A stretch of 64,000 nt of DNA from Rhexocercosporidium sp. MPI-PUGE-AT-0058 (taxonomy: Eukaryota; Ascomycota; Leotiomycetes; Helotiales): NCBI GenBank assembly GCA_020746875.1, contig JAGTJL010000003.1:1240001-1304000 (forward strand), written 5' to 3'. How positions within the stretch are numbered: the first letter of the stretch is position 1; every line of letters starts with the position of its first letter. Below, one piece after another: positions 12,067 to 23,946 of the stretch. The translations under genes were made by a program, and so were the position numbers. Under the pieces are notes generated by a model. It was not told the origin of the DNA, did not search any database, and saw only the letters and a list, made by a program, of their open reading frames with translations.

Positions 12067-15000
12067 ATGTCGCCACCAGCCACCTCAAAGGCCTCTGAAG
12101 GGCCAATCTACGTCCAGGCTACTATGCCTTCCAAGCCAGCCTCATGTATTATTGGTATCGATGTGGGTGGCACGAACACAGACAGGTGAGGGGTATATAT
12201 GGCCCTGTCGCTGGACCCTTCTGACTGTATTCAAGTGTCATTTTGCACAATGACAAAGTCCTCGCTTGTCACAAAACTCCCACTACACCCGACATACAGG
12301 AAGGTGTAGAGCGAGCAATAGCCGCGGTGGTACAAAAGGCAGATATACCGTCCGATCACGTGGCGTCCGTGAAGATTGGTACAACGGTGAGTTCCAACTC
12401 CTTCTTGATCCAGAATCCCTTCATCTGGGGAAATGGTCACTTGATGCTATTCCTAAAGCGCGAGATGTCAAACGTGCAAATACGGCGGCAAGACCTCGGA
12501 TAAAACTATGACCAAGCATTGCGTACCCCGCTCAGAGTAACTGCTCGTCTGAGACCTCGAAATGCTGACCTTTTGTAGCAATTTGTTAATGCTGTTCTGG
12601 AGCAAGACTCGAGCAAGTTAGACAAGGTTGCAATAGTCCGACTATGCGGGCCCTACTCGAGGGGCTCGCCGCCTTTCGTGGATTTTCCTCCCAAACTCCG
12701 AGCTCTGATGGAGGGCCACTTTGCTTACGTGGATGGTGGATATCAAGGTATGTTGCCTCTTCCTCGTTATTTCCCTTCAATAATCCAAAGTGACTTCCTC
12801 GATAGTCCCAGTTCATCCAAACTCAGAACTGATGGCCAGCAGTTGACGGTCCTCCCATTTTACCCTTGAACGTCGATCAGCTGAAAGAGCAGGCATCGAT
12901 CATCAAATCGAAATCGATAAGAAGCGTGGTTGTGATTGGCATATATTCCCCCTCAAATCCAACACAAGAGCAAGAAGCGCGGACAATACTTGCCGCAGAA
13001 CTTGGCTCTGGATACGACATTTCGTGCTCCTATGCCATCGGTAGATTGGGGTTCCTCGAGCGAGAAAACGCAAGCATCTTAAATGCAAGCTTACGACGAT
13101 TTGCGAGGCATGTTATTGACGGATTTCGATATGCCGTACAGAAACTTGGAAGATGCAAACTGTATATCACGCTAAATGACGGCACTTTGAGCAAGGCTTC
13201 CACAGCTGCCGAATACCCTGTCCGATGCTTCTCCTCGGGGCCGACGAACAGTGCGCGTGGAGCCGCTCTACTTGCCAAAGTGGAGACATCTGATATATCA
13301 GACGATAGAGAGATCCTTGTCGTCGACGTTGGAGGGTAAGAAACTAAGAGTGCCCAGTCCTGGCTCTCATCTTGAAACTAACAGCTTGCAAGCACGACCA
13401 CCGATATTTGCGCCTTGTTGAAGACAGGGTATCCCAGACAGTCTGCAGCCTTCGTCAAGATCGCTGGCGTAAGGACAAATTTCACAATTCCGGACGTTCG
13501 AAGCATTGCCCTAGGAGGAGGTTCACTGGTTAGGACCAACGGAGACCAAACTTCTGTCGGTCCAGATTCTGTTGGAGCGAAACTCGAGGAGGAGGGTATC
13601 TCATTTGGTGGCCGAACGTTGACAGTAAGTCCGGTGTCCCCCAACCCGGAACCACTTTCAGGCAGAAGATTTATCAATCTCATAATACAATACTCAGATG
13701 CAAGGTGTCGAGTTTATCGCAGGTACTACATGCGTCGCCATGCATCTCTAATGCCTTTATGGTCTTAATGATATGTATCCAAGGAAACTGCTAATGCAGC
13801 CTAACTAGGCAACCGATCTCGTTTCGAAGAATGCTCTGGCCAAAGACATCTCGTCAAAAGTCAAGGCTTCCGCTCTACTCGAGATCCAAAGAGCCCTCGA
13901 AGAAGCCATTGACATCGTCAAAACAAAGCAAGGAGATGCAAAAGTGATTCTGGTTGGAGGTGGGAGTATCATCATCCCTGGGAAAATTGCAGGTGTCGGG
14001 GAGGTCATCAGGCCAAAGTATCTCGAAGTTGCAAATGCAGTTGGCGCTGCTGTATGTACCATTCCAGTACAGTATGATACTGAATGCTAACCTTCGCAGA
14101 TTGGGAAGATAAGCGGGGCTGTTGATACAACTGTTGTGCCAGGAGCTAGGACTATCGACCAAGAAATAGATGCTGAGAAAGCACTTCAGATAGAAATAGA
14201 TGCTGCAAAAGCCCTTGCGATAGAACGGTGTGTAGCCGCGGGCGGCAACAGAACAACTATCGAGGTTGTGGAGGTCGAGGCAATACCCATCTCATATGTT
14301 ACGAATGGAGCGGCTCGGCTCCTGGTCAGGGTAGTAGGAGATCTAGTAGAAGGGTACGAAGAGACGCACAGCTCTCCAGACTCACCTGTCAGTAGCGACG
14401 CATTCGAAAAATTCTCTACTTGTCCATTGCGAGAGGTCGATTCCGAAAAGTCGTCAGCTACTACCAAGGGCTCTTCATACGAGGTTATCGAGCATGTCGA
14501 TATCAATTCATACCGACCTAGGATCGAGGGAGACTTTTGGTATCTATCAGAGCTAGATCTCCAATTCCTTCAGGATGGTACAGGAGTGCTTGGTGTTGGA
14601 AGTTGTGGCGAGCCATACCCAGCATATGTTGCATGCTTATTAGCTCTCAGAAATGGTGAGGATATCACTATCAGGAGGCAAGACACACTGCCAGATGATG
14701 CCGTAGTACTTGTCGCTGGCTTTATGGTAGGCTCGCATATATGTCGCTTCGGCTCGGGCTAATCTTTGGACAGGGTTCACCAACTGTCTACCTAGAACGC
14801 ATCCCTGGTCTGAATGAGTAAGTCAATCATAGATGTGGGCGTAGAACATCGTTGACGGGTTTACAGAGTCACCGATGCCATGAAAGGTGTGATGAAAGCT
14901 GCCGGAATATCGAAATTCGACGCCGTGATCCCCAATGAGATCGGAGGCATGAATGCGTTCGAGGCTTTGCTTGCCGCTCACCGATTCAACAGAAGCACTT

Positions 15001-15894
15001 TGGACTCAGATCTCGTCGCCAGAGCGTATCCCAAAGTATGGCAGACGGTAAGATGCCTGGAAGACATACCCGTCGCCCCTGCAGCCGTCGCCGATGGTGT
15101 GGGGAATACAAAGGTAACACTGCCGTCCTGTTGGTCTTTGACTTTTGCTAAAGATACCCCTTTAGATATTTTCCAATCCCCGCGACAATCTCCACGCTGA
15201 AGAGCTCATGCGCAACGCATGTACAGATCTAGGCTCCCTCTCCGGAATGTGTGTCAATCCAGTCCATGGTATAGAAGCCAAGACTTTACCCAAGAATAGC
15301 TTCTCGCATGGTATGTTCCCAATTAACAATCTCAATGCCCTTACTAACCTAGCCACAGCCTGGATGATCGGCCGCTCTATCGCCCTCTCCCGCTCCCTTA
15401 AACAAGACCCCGTAACATCCCTCCTCGAGTCAGAACACGGCGTCCTCCTCTTCACCGGCAAAATCATCTCCGTAACCCGCAAAGTCGACAAAGGTTTTAC
15501 GCGCGGAAGTGTTCTACTAGAAGCTTTCTCCGAGAGCCATCCTTCTTCCCCCAGTTCTGACTCTGTTACATCTCTCCTAGTGGACTTCGAGAACGAGAAT
15601 CTGAGCGCCATTCTGCAAACACCCGGGCAAGCCAACCGCGTCCTAGCTGTGTGTCCCGATCTCATCACCTTCCTTGACAAAGCCAACGGCGCACCATTAG
15701 GAATCTCAGACTACAAGTACGGACTTCGCGTAAGCGTGATCGCATTGCGAGCGCCTCCGATGTGGATCACAGAGCGGGGTTTAGAAATGGGAGGACCGAG
15801 GGCTTTTGATCTCGATATGGAATACCAGGGCGTCAGTGTGGGTGAATACGAGGCGCCAAAGAGCGTGTGGGAGATGTTTGGGGAAGGGAATTGA
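12067..15894 (+). CDS. Hydantoinase/oxoprolinase N-terminal domain fused to DUF917
   Basis: Eleven exons: 12067-12185, 12236-12386, 12579-12747, 12843-13335, 13393-13624, 13809-14051, 14100-14726, 14774-14817, 14867-15113, 15166-15310 and 15359-15894. All junctions keep frame and give 1001 residues. Residues 28-40 (IIGIDVGGTNTD) and about 305-314 (VVDVGGTTTD) are the two acidic phosphate-binding motifs of the hydantoinase A ATPase fold. GTTQFVNAVLE, GPYSRGSPPFVDFPP and RTLTATDL also match the family. From about residue 570 a DUF917-like half begins (WYLSELDLQFLQDGTGVLG, SCGEPYPAY, EIGGMNAFEALLA, AWMIGRSIALS), ending near the C-terminus. The bacterial relatives open hydantoin or 5-oxoproline rings using ATP. 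The two halves are usually separate genes in bacteria and fused in fungi. Introns 2 (192 bp) and 5 (184 bp) are longer than the rest. Substrate unknown. Confidence 0.9.
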
Positions 15895-16403
15895 GGGTGT
15901 AATGTCATTATGATTGGGATGATGATTGGACAATGTGTAATTCTTGCTCACGTTTTGGGGGGGTTTGGTATCTTAGAGGTTTGACTTTCCGTCCCCGTGG
16001 ATGATTTCCGCGTCCATAACAATGTCGCCTTTTTGATCTATAACGTATGTAATTACTGGAGATGCTCTATTTTGAATCTCCACATGTTTACCCAAGCGCG
16101 ATCCTTTTATTGACTCGCCAGCCGAGACAAACGTAGCTTCCCCTGCATATAACTGACTCAGTGGTTTCCTCAGCTATTGGTGTTTTCATCACCCCTGAAT
16201 ATCTCGCTTAGGAATCTATCAGAAAAGGGGCACGTCAGCACAAGGAATCGGGCAGGTTGCCGCAGCAACATTTCATAACGTGAGTCTACAGAAGAGAAAC
16301 CTTTCAATTACAGCAAAAGGATACGTTGATGATATTAGGATAGTCTAGCAAGGAAACGCTAAGCGTCAAACACCACGAGCCCAGTCACATATAATGACAC
16401 CCA
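15895..16403. other. Intergenic, convergent 3' ends
   Basis: 509 bp between the hydantoinase stop and the SH3-gene stop on the other strand. AT-rich, no coding signal. Confidence 0.5.
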
Positions 16404-17746
16404 TCAATGATAATTATCTCGCTTCCTCTTCTTCGTCTGCGGGTCTTCCATCTTCGTCAGGCGGACTACACCTTTCGGTCCAAACCTATTCCAATCAGCA
16501 TCAACGTCTGGATTCCCAAACCAATGCCAGACCAAGTCAAGGAATGACACAAAAAGAAAGGGAAATAGAAAGGAGGCAGGGGAAACACTCACGCAAAGCC
16601 CCTCTCCTCCATCTCACACCTCCAAACAACCGCTTTAAAAGTCTCCTCCGTAAACTCCCCAATCAGACTCCCCAACCTCGTCCTACACGCCCACTCCGGA
16701 TGAGCAAGATACTCCATATTGCACGCCCTCCTAAAATCATCGATATCGTGATCGCGAAAACCATCCTCGAAACAGCTTATCTTGAATATCACTTCGGCCG
16801 AGCAGTTCTCGAAGGCTCTTATTATTGAGCGGTTGGGTCTACCCCATGAAGGGCGGGGACGGGGACGGAGAGGGATGGTGAGCCAGCCGGTGGCGAGCTT
16901 GGTTATGCGGCCGAAGGAGGGGCCGTCAGAGACTATGCTTGGGGGATGTTAGTGGCTGTACGTTTGAGTTGAGGTGGGAGGAATATAAGAAGGTGCGAGG
17001 AAGGCGGTCATACTTAAAGAGCAGCTGGTTCTCGATTGTAGTTACGAGGAAATCTCGCCATTCATCGGCTGTGATGTTGAGTCCGCCATTTACTAGTACC
17101 TATACACAAGAATCGAAAGTCAATATACAGGGATCATATCTAAAAGCAAGTATCAAGAGCGTCGTTCGGTTACACCCACATAGTCGAACAAAATATGCTC
17201 CGGCATCGAGAAATCCATCGTATCCAGCGCAAGCTCCCTGGTATTCTTGAACAGATAATCCTTGATCTCAGCATGTCTCACACCCATAACCGGTATGCTG
17301 CGAGAAAGTGGTCCGGACACAGGAGGCCTGCGAGGGGATGGGGGTGGACGCGGAACTGGACTTTCTTCTCTGAGGACATTCGAGGGAACTTCACCGGACT
17401 GGCCGGTGAAGTTGGCGCAGTTCCAATACCCTGTTTGCTCATCAATCCTGGTCCCATATGTTTTCTGTAGCAGAATGAACGTTAGGGAGGTTAGCTCACC
17501 ATCGGGCTTCTTCTCAATAATGGTAATAGGTTCATCAATGGTAAGCGAGAGCTCCAAATCATCCTTAGCGACGTAATTCTGCGACGCTCTGTAGAGAGCT
17601 GGTCCAGGAGGAGTCGGAGGGGGCGTCAGTGGTCTCATCAGCATACTCCTACGATTTAGCAGGCCCGTCACAGCTCTGTTGACCTTATACGCCAGTGCTC
17701 TTCGTTTGTTTTCGAACTCTAATGCTATGATGGTGCCGGGAACCAT
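16404..17746 (-). CDS. Unrecognised protein with N-terminal SH3 domain
   Basis: Likely five exons, minus strand: 17746-17500, 17430-17180, 17099-17014, 16937-16593 and 16485-16404, about 336 residues. The exon 2/3 border has an equally in-frame alternative (17176/17092). An SH3 fold starts at about residue 50: ALYRASQNYVAKDDLELSL, then GYWNCANF and SGEVPSNVL. The 69-bp first intron splits this domain and must be removed to bring the Gly-Tyr-Trp motif next to PDG. A proline-rich hinge (PRPPPSPRRPP) follows. The C-terminal 200 residues (VLVNGGLNITADEW, FKISCFEDGF, AVVWRCEMEERGF) match no family I know. The last residues are very basic (KKRKRDNYH), possibly nuclear targeting. It sits directly downstream of a decayed gene on the same strand. 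The start could be further upstream in another exon. Confidence 0.6.
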
Positions 17747-17971
17747 CCTGTTGTAGTCTATTCACTGCGGAATGTATTCCGGGACAGAAGGAGCTGGAGC
17801 TCGCATCAGTACCTTTTCCCAATTGGGAGGGTTTTGCTTTTTCGTCTTCGATGGTTACGTTTGGATCTGCTAGCCTCTTGGTGCGTCGGACACCTATTGT
17901 TTTTGGTCGGAGGTGTAGTACGCTGCTATCGTTCCCAAATCTATGGGTTTTTTGTGAGTGGTTTTGTACTT

Positions 17972-20080
17972 CTATTCAGTGAGAAGGGAGAGGCCAGACC
18001 TTCGAACGAACCCATACCAGAAATCCTTGTCGTTCATATTCAGAAACGCTTGAGCGGGTATCACCCAGATATCCGAAGTGTTGAAATCGGGTGGGCGTGG
18101 GAGTAGACATGGTTGACCTGCCATGTATTTCTCATGGACTGCTGTGTTCCATTTCCCTCTAGAGTATTTCTTGAGATGTGTGCGTCAGTAGCTAGGTTAT
18201 GAGTGATATAGACTTACTAATAAACTCCTACCGCTAATATAAAGCGGCCATTAGGTGCTCGTCTGGCCATTACGAGATCTGCGGCATAACCTCCGAACAG
18301 CTATTGAAGGGATCAGGACATTTTCTCGCTTAAGAAGTTGGAGTGGATTTACAGCGTTCTCTAAAGAGAACCCCCTGTTTAGAGTTAGCTTGATTTTCTT
18401 AACGGGAGCTTTGGGTGTCCAAACAATTCAGCGATCAGTTCGTCTTCGAAGAATGGCTCGGAGTTGTTGTCCATATTATGCCTGTATCGGATAGAAGCCA
18501 GCCACTTCACTAACGTTAGCACGTATTTTCCCCGAAAAAAAGAAGTTGGTAAGTGAAAAAGGCGAGAGCTAAGCTCTAGAATTCGATTAACACGAGGTCG
18601 GGGTTTGTACACACAGCAGCATGCTAGCACGGTATGTCAGTATGTTTTGATCAGATACGTGGAAGGTAAAGATCATACTGCAGTCTCATGGATCAGCGTA
18701 ACAGCAAATCTAAACAGATCAATCGCTCTTTCTGCACTGGTTAAGTCATTTCGTAATAACGGCTCCACTAGCTCAAAGGTATCGATAATCTGCACTCCGC
18801 GAAATATGTGGACGTTGAACGAACAGACCCATAGATGTATCGACCATCACTAAGGAGTAGTATACGAGTCAGCTCTAATCGGTGGAAGTGAGAAATATTC
18901 TTCTTTGGTAACACATCACGGAAGTCTGCCAGCGGTTATACTAGGATTTAAGGATATCTACCCTACTCCAACATCCGACCTCGCCCTGGCACTCATGAAT
19001 TGAAGGTCAACATTACTACAGATCTGTAAGAATACCGCTTGTAATTTATCGTACTCCTCGGGTTTTCCGGCTACTACTGGATCACGGCGTGTGAATTTCT
19101 TGTAAGTGAATACTTTATAGAGCTGCAAAATAGTTAAGACATGGGATGATCGGAGTCATAAAGTTTGGAAAGGGTGGCTTGTGCTGGGACGTACTTCTGG
19201 AACATTATCATGCGGAATTTTGTCATACTTTCCTGCCATGAGCGCGTCCCACCTCAAATGCATTCAGTAAACTTCATACGCTGGTATACGAATTGTAGAC
19301 GTACCAGGGCCAAAAGTGAGAATTGGATAAGAACAGCGATGCCATTCGAAGGGCTGGTAGAATCGCATTCCAAACAATTGGATTGCTACCCTAGACGCAA
19401 TCAACATCCAACTTACAATCAATAGCCAAACATGATATACCTCCCAGTATCCGGGTCTTCCACCTCCAAGCGGGTACTTTGCAAGATGTCTCCTCAGAGG
19501 CTTGTCCCACTTCGACTATTGGTATACAGGGTAGAGTGGAAGAGTGTCATCTCTTTGATGGAAGGACAAGAAGTCAACTTCGTCTAGAGCATCGCCAAGC
19601 ACATTGGACTTCCAGTCTGGAAAATTGACCGGACTTTGAGGTTCAAAATAAAACGTACAAGAATATCTGTATCGGATCTAACATCGGAGCGAGCCCTTCC
19701 ACTGCATTTATCTCCCCAGCAATCAATCCTGCCTCGAATCAGCATCTAACACTGCGAAAATAAACGACGTGCTTGGTACCAGAAAGGCTGTATTAGCACA
19801 AAATCAGAGTCAGCGAAAATTCCAATGCATGGAGGAATACATAGGATCATCCTCTTCAAGATAAGTAAGATTACATCGCCCTCTGATATGCCTCCTGCCC
19901 CAGGAAATCAAGAGATTCCTCGTCTGTAGCAAACGGCGGATCTGGTAATGGCGTGAGCCCGCTTTTAAAGGGAAATTGGTAGGAGATAGCATCGTGGAGG
20001 GGACCGATCGGATGGCCGAATTTCTCAGCCAGGATGGTGAGATCTGTGAGTAGATACTTTGGTTGAGGTGGTTGAGCCAT
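17972..20080 (-). pseudogene. Decayed multi-exon gene for an HExxH (metallopeptidase-like) protein
   Basis: Minus strand from an ATG at 20080 (MAQPPQPKYLLTDLTILAEK) to a stop at 17972. Several exons still join with correct phase: YWEVYHVWLLI joins GSNPIVWNAILPALR across a 25-60 bp intron, then NSHFWPW joins WDALMAGKYDK, then LYKVFTYKKF. An exon ending FRFAVTLIHETA (to 18679) joins HAAVCTNPDL (from 18623), so the zinc-type motif HETAH is formed across the intron 18678-18624. Downstream EPFFEDELIAEL could supply a third ligand. Breaks: in-frame TAG at 19516-19518, TGA at 18847-18849 at an exon start, TAG at 18576-18578, several stops after the FFEDE segment, and apparent frame changes between 19880 and 19600. 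A late exon KYSRGKWNTAVHEKY...NMNDKDFWYGF is still readable. The HExxH assignment is motif-based only; the family is unnamed to me. Confidence 0.6.
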
Positions 20081-20623
20081 GGTGATTTGCTCCCGCTAAT
20101 ATAGAAATGGTGTGAAGAACAAGGCGTCAAGAGGTGGTTGTAAACATTCGAAAGTCAGCCGGAGTTTCGTCGAGGCATCTTGATTCCTTGATATCTTCTC
20201 GTCGACCTCTTTGGGGGTCGATTGGTGAAGAGTGATTTTGTTTAATTGTCGACTTACCATGAGGAATGCGATAACCGCTCATTCCGTGATCGAAGAATGC
20301 GGTGCAAGTTGGTCACGTGGCTATCAAAATCCAACAATTACTAGCCTGTGTCTATTGAAAAAAGTTGTGTATAAAGCGAATATCAAGAGACTTGTTTGAT
20401 AGGAAGATTCCATGACGCGAAGTATGGACAGGGAGCTTGGTCAAAGGGTGGCCATTGCACATCCAGTCTTCCCAGACGAAAAACTTTACCAAGGGTATTC
20501 AAACACTTGCCAACATTGAATATACTAGGATTTTACATCCACAGCTTTCTAACACCCTTGATCATCATGCATACCCTCTACATACGTACAGGAATTTGAA
20601 TTCATGGAGGCGTCTCTGGCCGC
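20081..20623. other. Intergenic region
   Basis: 543 bp between the decayed gene's start and the solute-binding protein's stop. Contains AT-rich sequence; short plus-strand frames at 20396-20640 show no family features. Confidence 0.4.
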
Positions 20624-22031
20624 TCACAAATCATCATTAAGAGGCGACAGTCCCTGAGCACTTCCAATCCTCGTCTCAAAGAAGAAGCGAAGTCTCTCAA
20701 CCGCAGCCCGATCCATCATCCACTCACTGAACTTTGTCGGGTTTGTTCCCGGCATTTCCATGATAGATGGGTACCCTTTAGGTGGGGCGATGTCGCTTCT
20801 CACACTCCACGATCCGGTCCTGGCCTGGCGCTCCTCGCTCAAGATGTAGCTGTGAAGAAGCTTTGCGCTTTCGGGGTGAGGTGCGTTTTTGAGAATAGCT
20901 CCAGTCTGGGGCCATGTTACGAATTGACCTTCGATTGGGTGGGATATGTTCAGGGGGGTGGATGGGGATAGGCCGATGGAGGAGGTAAATGTAGCTGCAT
21001 AAGTACCGTTGGAGCTGCGCACAAGGGTAGCGGGGGTGGCCGTTCCACGGACCCATCGTGGGTTCTGTTTGATAGGTTAACACTGCTTAAATTGATGACT
21101 TATTGTTCTGCGGATATGTGTCTTGAAAATTGTGGAAAATAAAGTGGAAAGTTGCTGACCTGAGCAAGAAGTGCTTCAAACCATTCATAACCGTAATGCT
21201 TCAAGCTATTCTCAGCATCAGTTTCTTGTTTCTTCTTCTTCATCTATTACTGGAGAATTTTCTTACATGAGATCAAACTGATATAAAACCGCATCATCGT
21301 CATTGGGGTATGTAAGCACCAATTTATCCTTGAACTCTGGCTTCAGGAAGTCGGTGTACTCAATTGGGACACTCGAGTTCACGAACTTGGTGTTGAAAGT
21401 GTTCGACCATCCGATAATAAACAATCCCATGTAATAAGCGTCGACATCCTTGAAGTCTGGGTAGACACCTACTTTCGGTCAGTCAAAGTGTATGACTACT
21501 TTCAGGAAATAAAACTCACTATTAAATCCGAGAGGCTTGTAGGGAAGCAGTGCACCCTGACTCTTCCTAATTATGGAATTAGTATGCGTTTTTGGTGCTG
21601 TATATTAAGAGAGAGAAGTGTAAGTGCAAACCAGCTGCTCATCCCTTATTCGAGAATTCGGAAGTGAAGAAGACATACCATCTTGGATAGTCATGCAAAG
21701 TTTGCAAGATGATGCTGTCAACATACACACTGTTCGTCGCAATCTGCTGATCCAAATTGACGTCGTGATATTTGCTCAAGTCGACGGTGACATTCAAAGT
21801 CATGCCAGGGAAGCGTGCTTCGAACGCCGCCTTGAGACCATCCTGCCGGGTCTTCTCATCCCCGCCATGCCACACTGTTACTGTTCCTCCCTCTTTCAAA
21901 GCAGCTTGATATAGCTCATCGATAGTGCGAGTCTCAACTTCAACGAAGGAGTTGAAGCCCAGTTGAGGATCGAAAGCCGTAACAAGTGAAGTGAGGCTGG
22001 CAGCAACTGCCAAGATCCGGAAGAGAGACAT
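20624..22031 (-). CDS. Secreted bacterial-type extracellular solute-binding protein (SBP/AfuA-like)
   Basis: Five exons, minus strand: 22031-21679, 21566-21520, 21468-21267, 21205-21160 and 21064-20624 (introns 112, 51, 61 and 95 bp), about 362 residues. Residues 1-19 (MSLFRILAVAASLTSLVTA) form a clear signal peptide. The mature part follows the fold of ABC-importer binding proteins of the iron/thiamine/putrescine type: EGGTVTVWHGGDEKTRQDGL, AAFEARFPGMTLNVTVDLS, SQGALLPYKPLGFN, VLTYPNDDDAVLYQFDL, PQTGAILKNAPHPESAKLL. Fungi have no partner ABC importer of that kind, so the role is unclear: extracellular ligand capture, or an enzyme-like use. The short exons 2 and 4 (47 and 46 nt) are confirmed by phase. 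Acceptor at 21469 was preferred over 21472 because it follows a pyrimidine. Known in other fungi as an uncharacterised secreted family. Confidence 0.85.
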
Positions 22032-23703
22032 GACTTGAATGAGCAACTGGATGATAATGAGAGACCAGAGTGATGAGGATCAGAGACTTGTCGCAGGCTT
22101 CAGCTTCTTAAGAACCATTTCACATTCATGACGTCCAGAGTGCACTTCTGTCCCCCAAAACTATTCTTCCCTGTAGGTCAATCGGGAGCGGCTCTCACAT
22201 CCCCACTCCCAAAATTTTATTTAGATTTGAAAGATGTGAGGAGTGGAGAATTGAATACCTTGTATACAGGGATCATTTAGGTCCAGAGTTTTCATGTTCA
22301 ATAAACAATGCACCAATCAGGTGATCCCCCAGCCTAAATGTTTGAAATGGCGCCACTTACAATACTAATTGTGGCTTCACACCTAGACATCGAGAAGAAA
22401 GAGATCGAGAGTTCCAAACATGGAAGTAACTCTTCAATAAAGAAATGTCCCAGGAAGATAAGTACCTGTCAAAGTTTTGAACAAAGACTTGAAGACTCTC
22501 TAGAATGGGCTCTACGGCATGCTTTCGAGAGAAAGGTTGATTCGAGGTAGGCTTCCACCGCCTTGGAAGAAACGCCAATTTCAAACAATTGTATTGCCTA
22601 CCCGCCCACTTCGCGCCATTTAGTCTATGCGGTAGGTTCAACTCCAGAGAAACTTCGAAGATGAAAACCCTTGTCTACAAAGTCTGTTAGACCTATTCAG
22701 GTAGGTACGATCTTGCAGATAAGGTTTGTTGATCCGAGACTCACCCGGCCTTTGGCGGAACAAGCGGGAGGAGATTAACCTTAACCTAGATAAGAATTCA
22801 TCCCCCTTTACGCTTCGGAATGAAGCATCAAGGAAAAGTCTATGGTCTGTCAATTGTGAACCTTCTTCTGCTGAACATGACTTTGCTCAGAAATTCCCAA
22901 GTACGGTCGCTTCATGGCTTTGTTGTCTCGGCTTTAGATACTCCTCACAAGCGAGGGTCGATACTCGCCATCCTAGCATCTACATTGTTCTTGAATTGGA
23001 TGTGCATGAGTTTAGATGCTTCCTCGCAGGGATTATGTCCGATATCCAAAATTGTGCAGTGGCACATCAATAAATGTGTAACTCTGCACTGTCAATCTGG
23101 CTCTCGGGAATGGAATCATCAGTCCAGATTCACCTTCCTCACTCCAATAACCCCTCTCCCTTCCACTTTAGAAGAAATCCCCGATCGGTTGAACCTCGTG
23201 AATCGGATCGGATCCTTGTGTTGATGGCAAAGCTCGGCCGTTTGCTTAACAGCTTACAAAGTTCGAAATCCCACCCCTGTGGATCATAAAATATTCCGGG
23301 GTTCAAGCGAGAATCTCGGTATCCCACAGATGATGCCATACAGTCATCTAATTGCTTTATGAGATGAATCGGAGATGGAGCTGGAGCTGGAGCTGCGCCT
23401 GAGTTATTGCATGAGTTATTGCACGTGCTCGCTTATGCCTTCTAGGCTGATACTGTCAGGTACAGGTATTTACGCTACGCACATTCCGTCGATCCCCCCG
23501 AACGGCTTTCAACACCTTCAAACAACACATCTCGCATGTTTGGAACTTCTCGGTCCAGTACGCGAATTCATCGTACATCCTCAACAGCCGGCAGGATGTC
23601 TAATGTCTTCATCACACTTCCGGATATTTGCCTCCATAGCATATCAAATCCAGATGCAGGGCAGGTTCCCGCCTTTTATGCTTAAGCGAGACGTGAAAAT
23701 CGA

Positions 23704-23710
23704 TGACGTC
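23704..23710 (+). promoter_or_regulatory. CRE/ATF-like site TGACGTC
   Basis: TGACGTC about 240 bp upstream of the LEA-like gene's ATG. Matches seven of eight bases of the bZIP site bound by fungal AtfA-type stress regulators. Motif match only. Confidence 0.35.
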
Positions 23711-23872
23711 TCGCTTCGCAAGAAAACACCGTCGTCATAGCTTTGTTCGGGAAGCTGCAAGGGAAGCAACTTAAGCCACCAGCCACCAGCGGCACATGGC
23801 AGGCGCGAACAACCAAGCTGTCTCTTAGCGTTTGGCAGAACTAGAACTAGATTTCCTTCAAAAAACAAAGCT

Positions 23873-23877
23873 CCCCT
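23873..23877 (+). promoter_or_regulatory. STRE-like site CCCCT
   Basis: CCCCT about 70 bp before the LEA-like gene's ATG, the core of the Msn2/4-type stress element. Short motif, so chance occurrence is likely enough to keep confidence low. Confidence 0.3.
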
Positions 23878-23946
23878 CATCTTTCCAACCCTTCTTTTGA
23901 AAGTCAATTGATTCATCTTCGACTCTACAAGCACACCTCTGTCACA

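Larger units (their letters stand above)
22032..23946. other. Long intergenic region
   Basis: 1.9 kb with no supported gene. Plus-strand frames at 22726-23224 overlap each other in different phases and show no family signal. A 12-bp tandem duplication (TGAGTTATTGCA twice) lies at 23400-23423, beside a GGAGCT repeat. The last 250 bp form the promoter of the LEA-like gene. Confidence 0.45.

Noticed and set aside
13685..13730. Extra small exon inside the fifth intron of the hydantoinase gene
   Set aside because: The possible 25-nt exon is not a multiple of three and would break the joined motif RTLTATDL.
18576..19518. RIP (repeat-induced point mutation) as cause of the stops in the decayed gene
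   Set aside because: One stop (TAG after PLYPVYQ) fits a CpA to TpA change, but the TGA does not need it; the RIP indices were not computed, so it is not claimed.
22726..23224. Two overlapping plus-strand frames of 115 and 134 codons
   Set aside because: Mutually exclusive phases and no family signal; treated as spacer.
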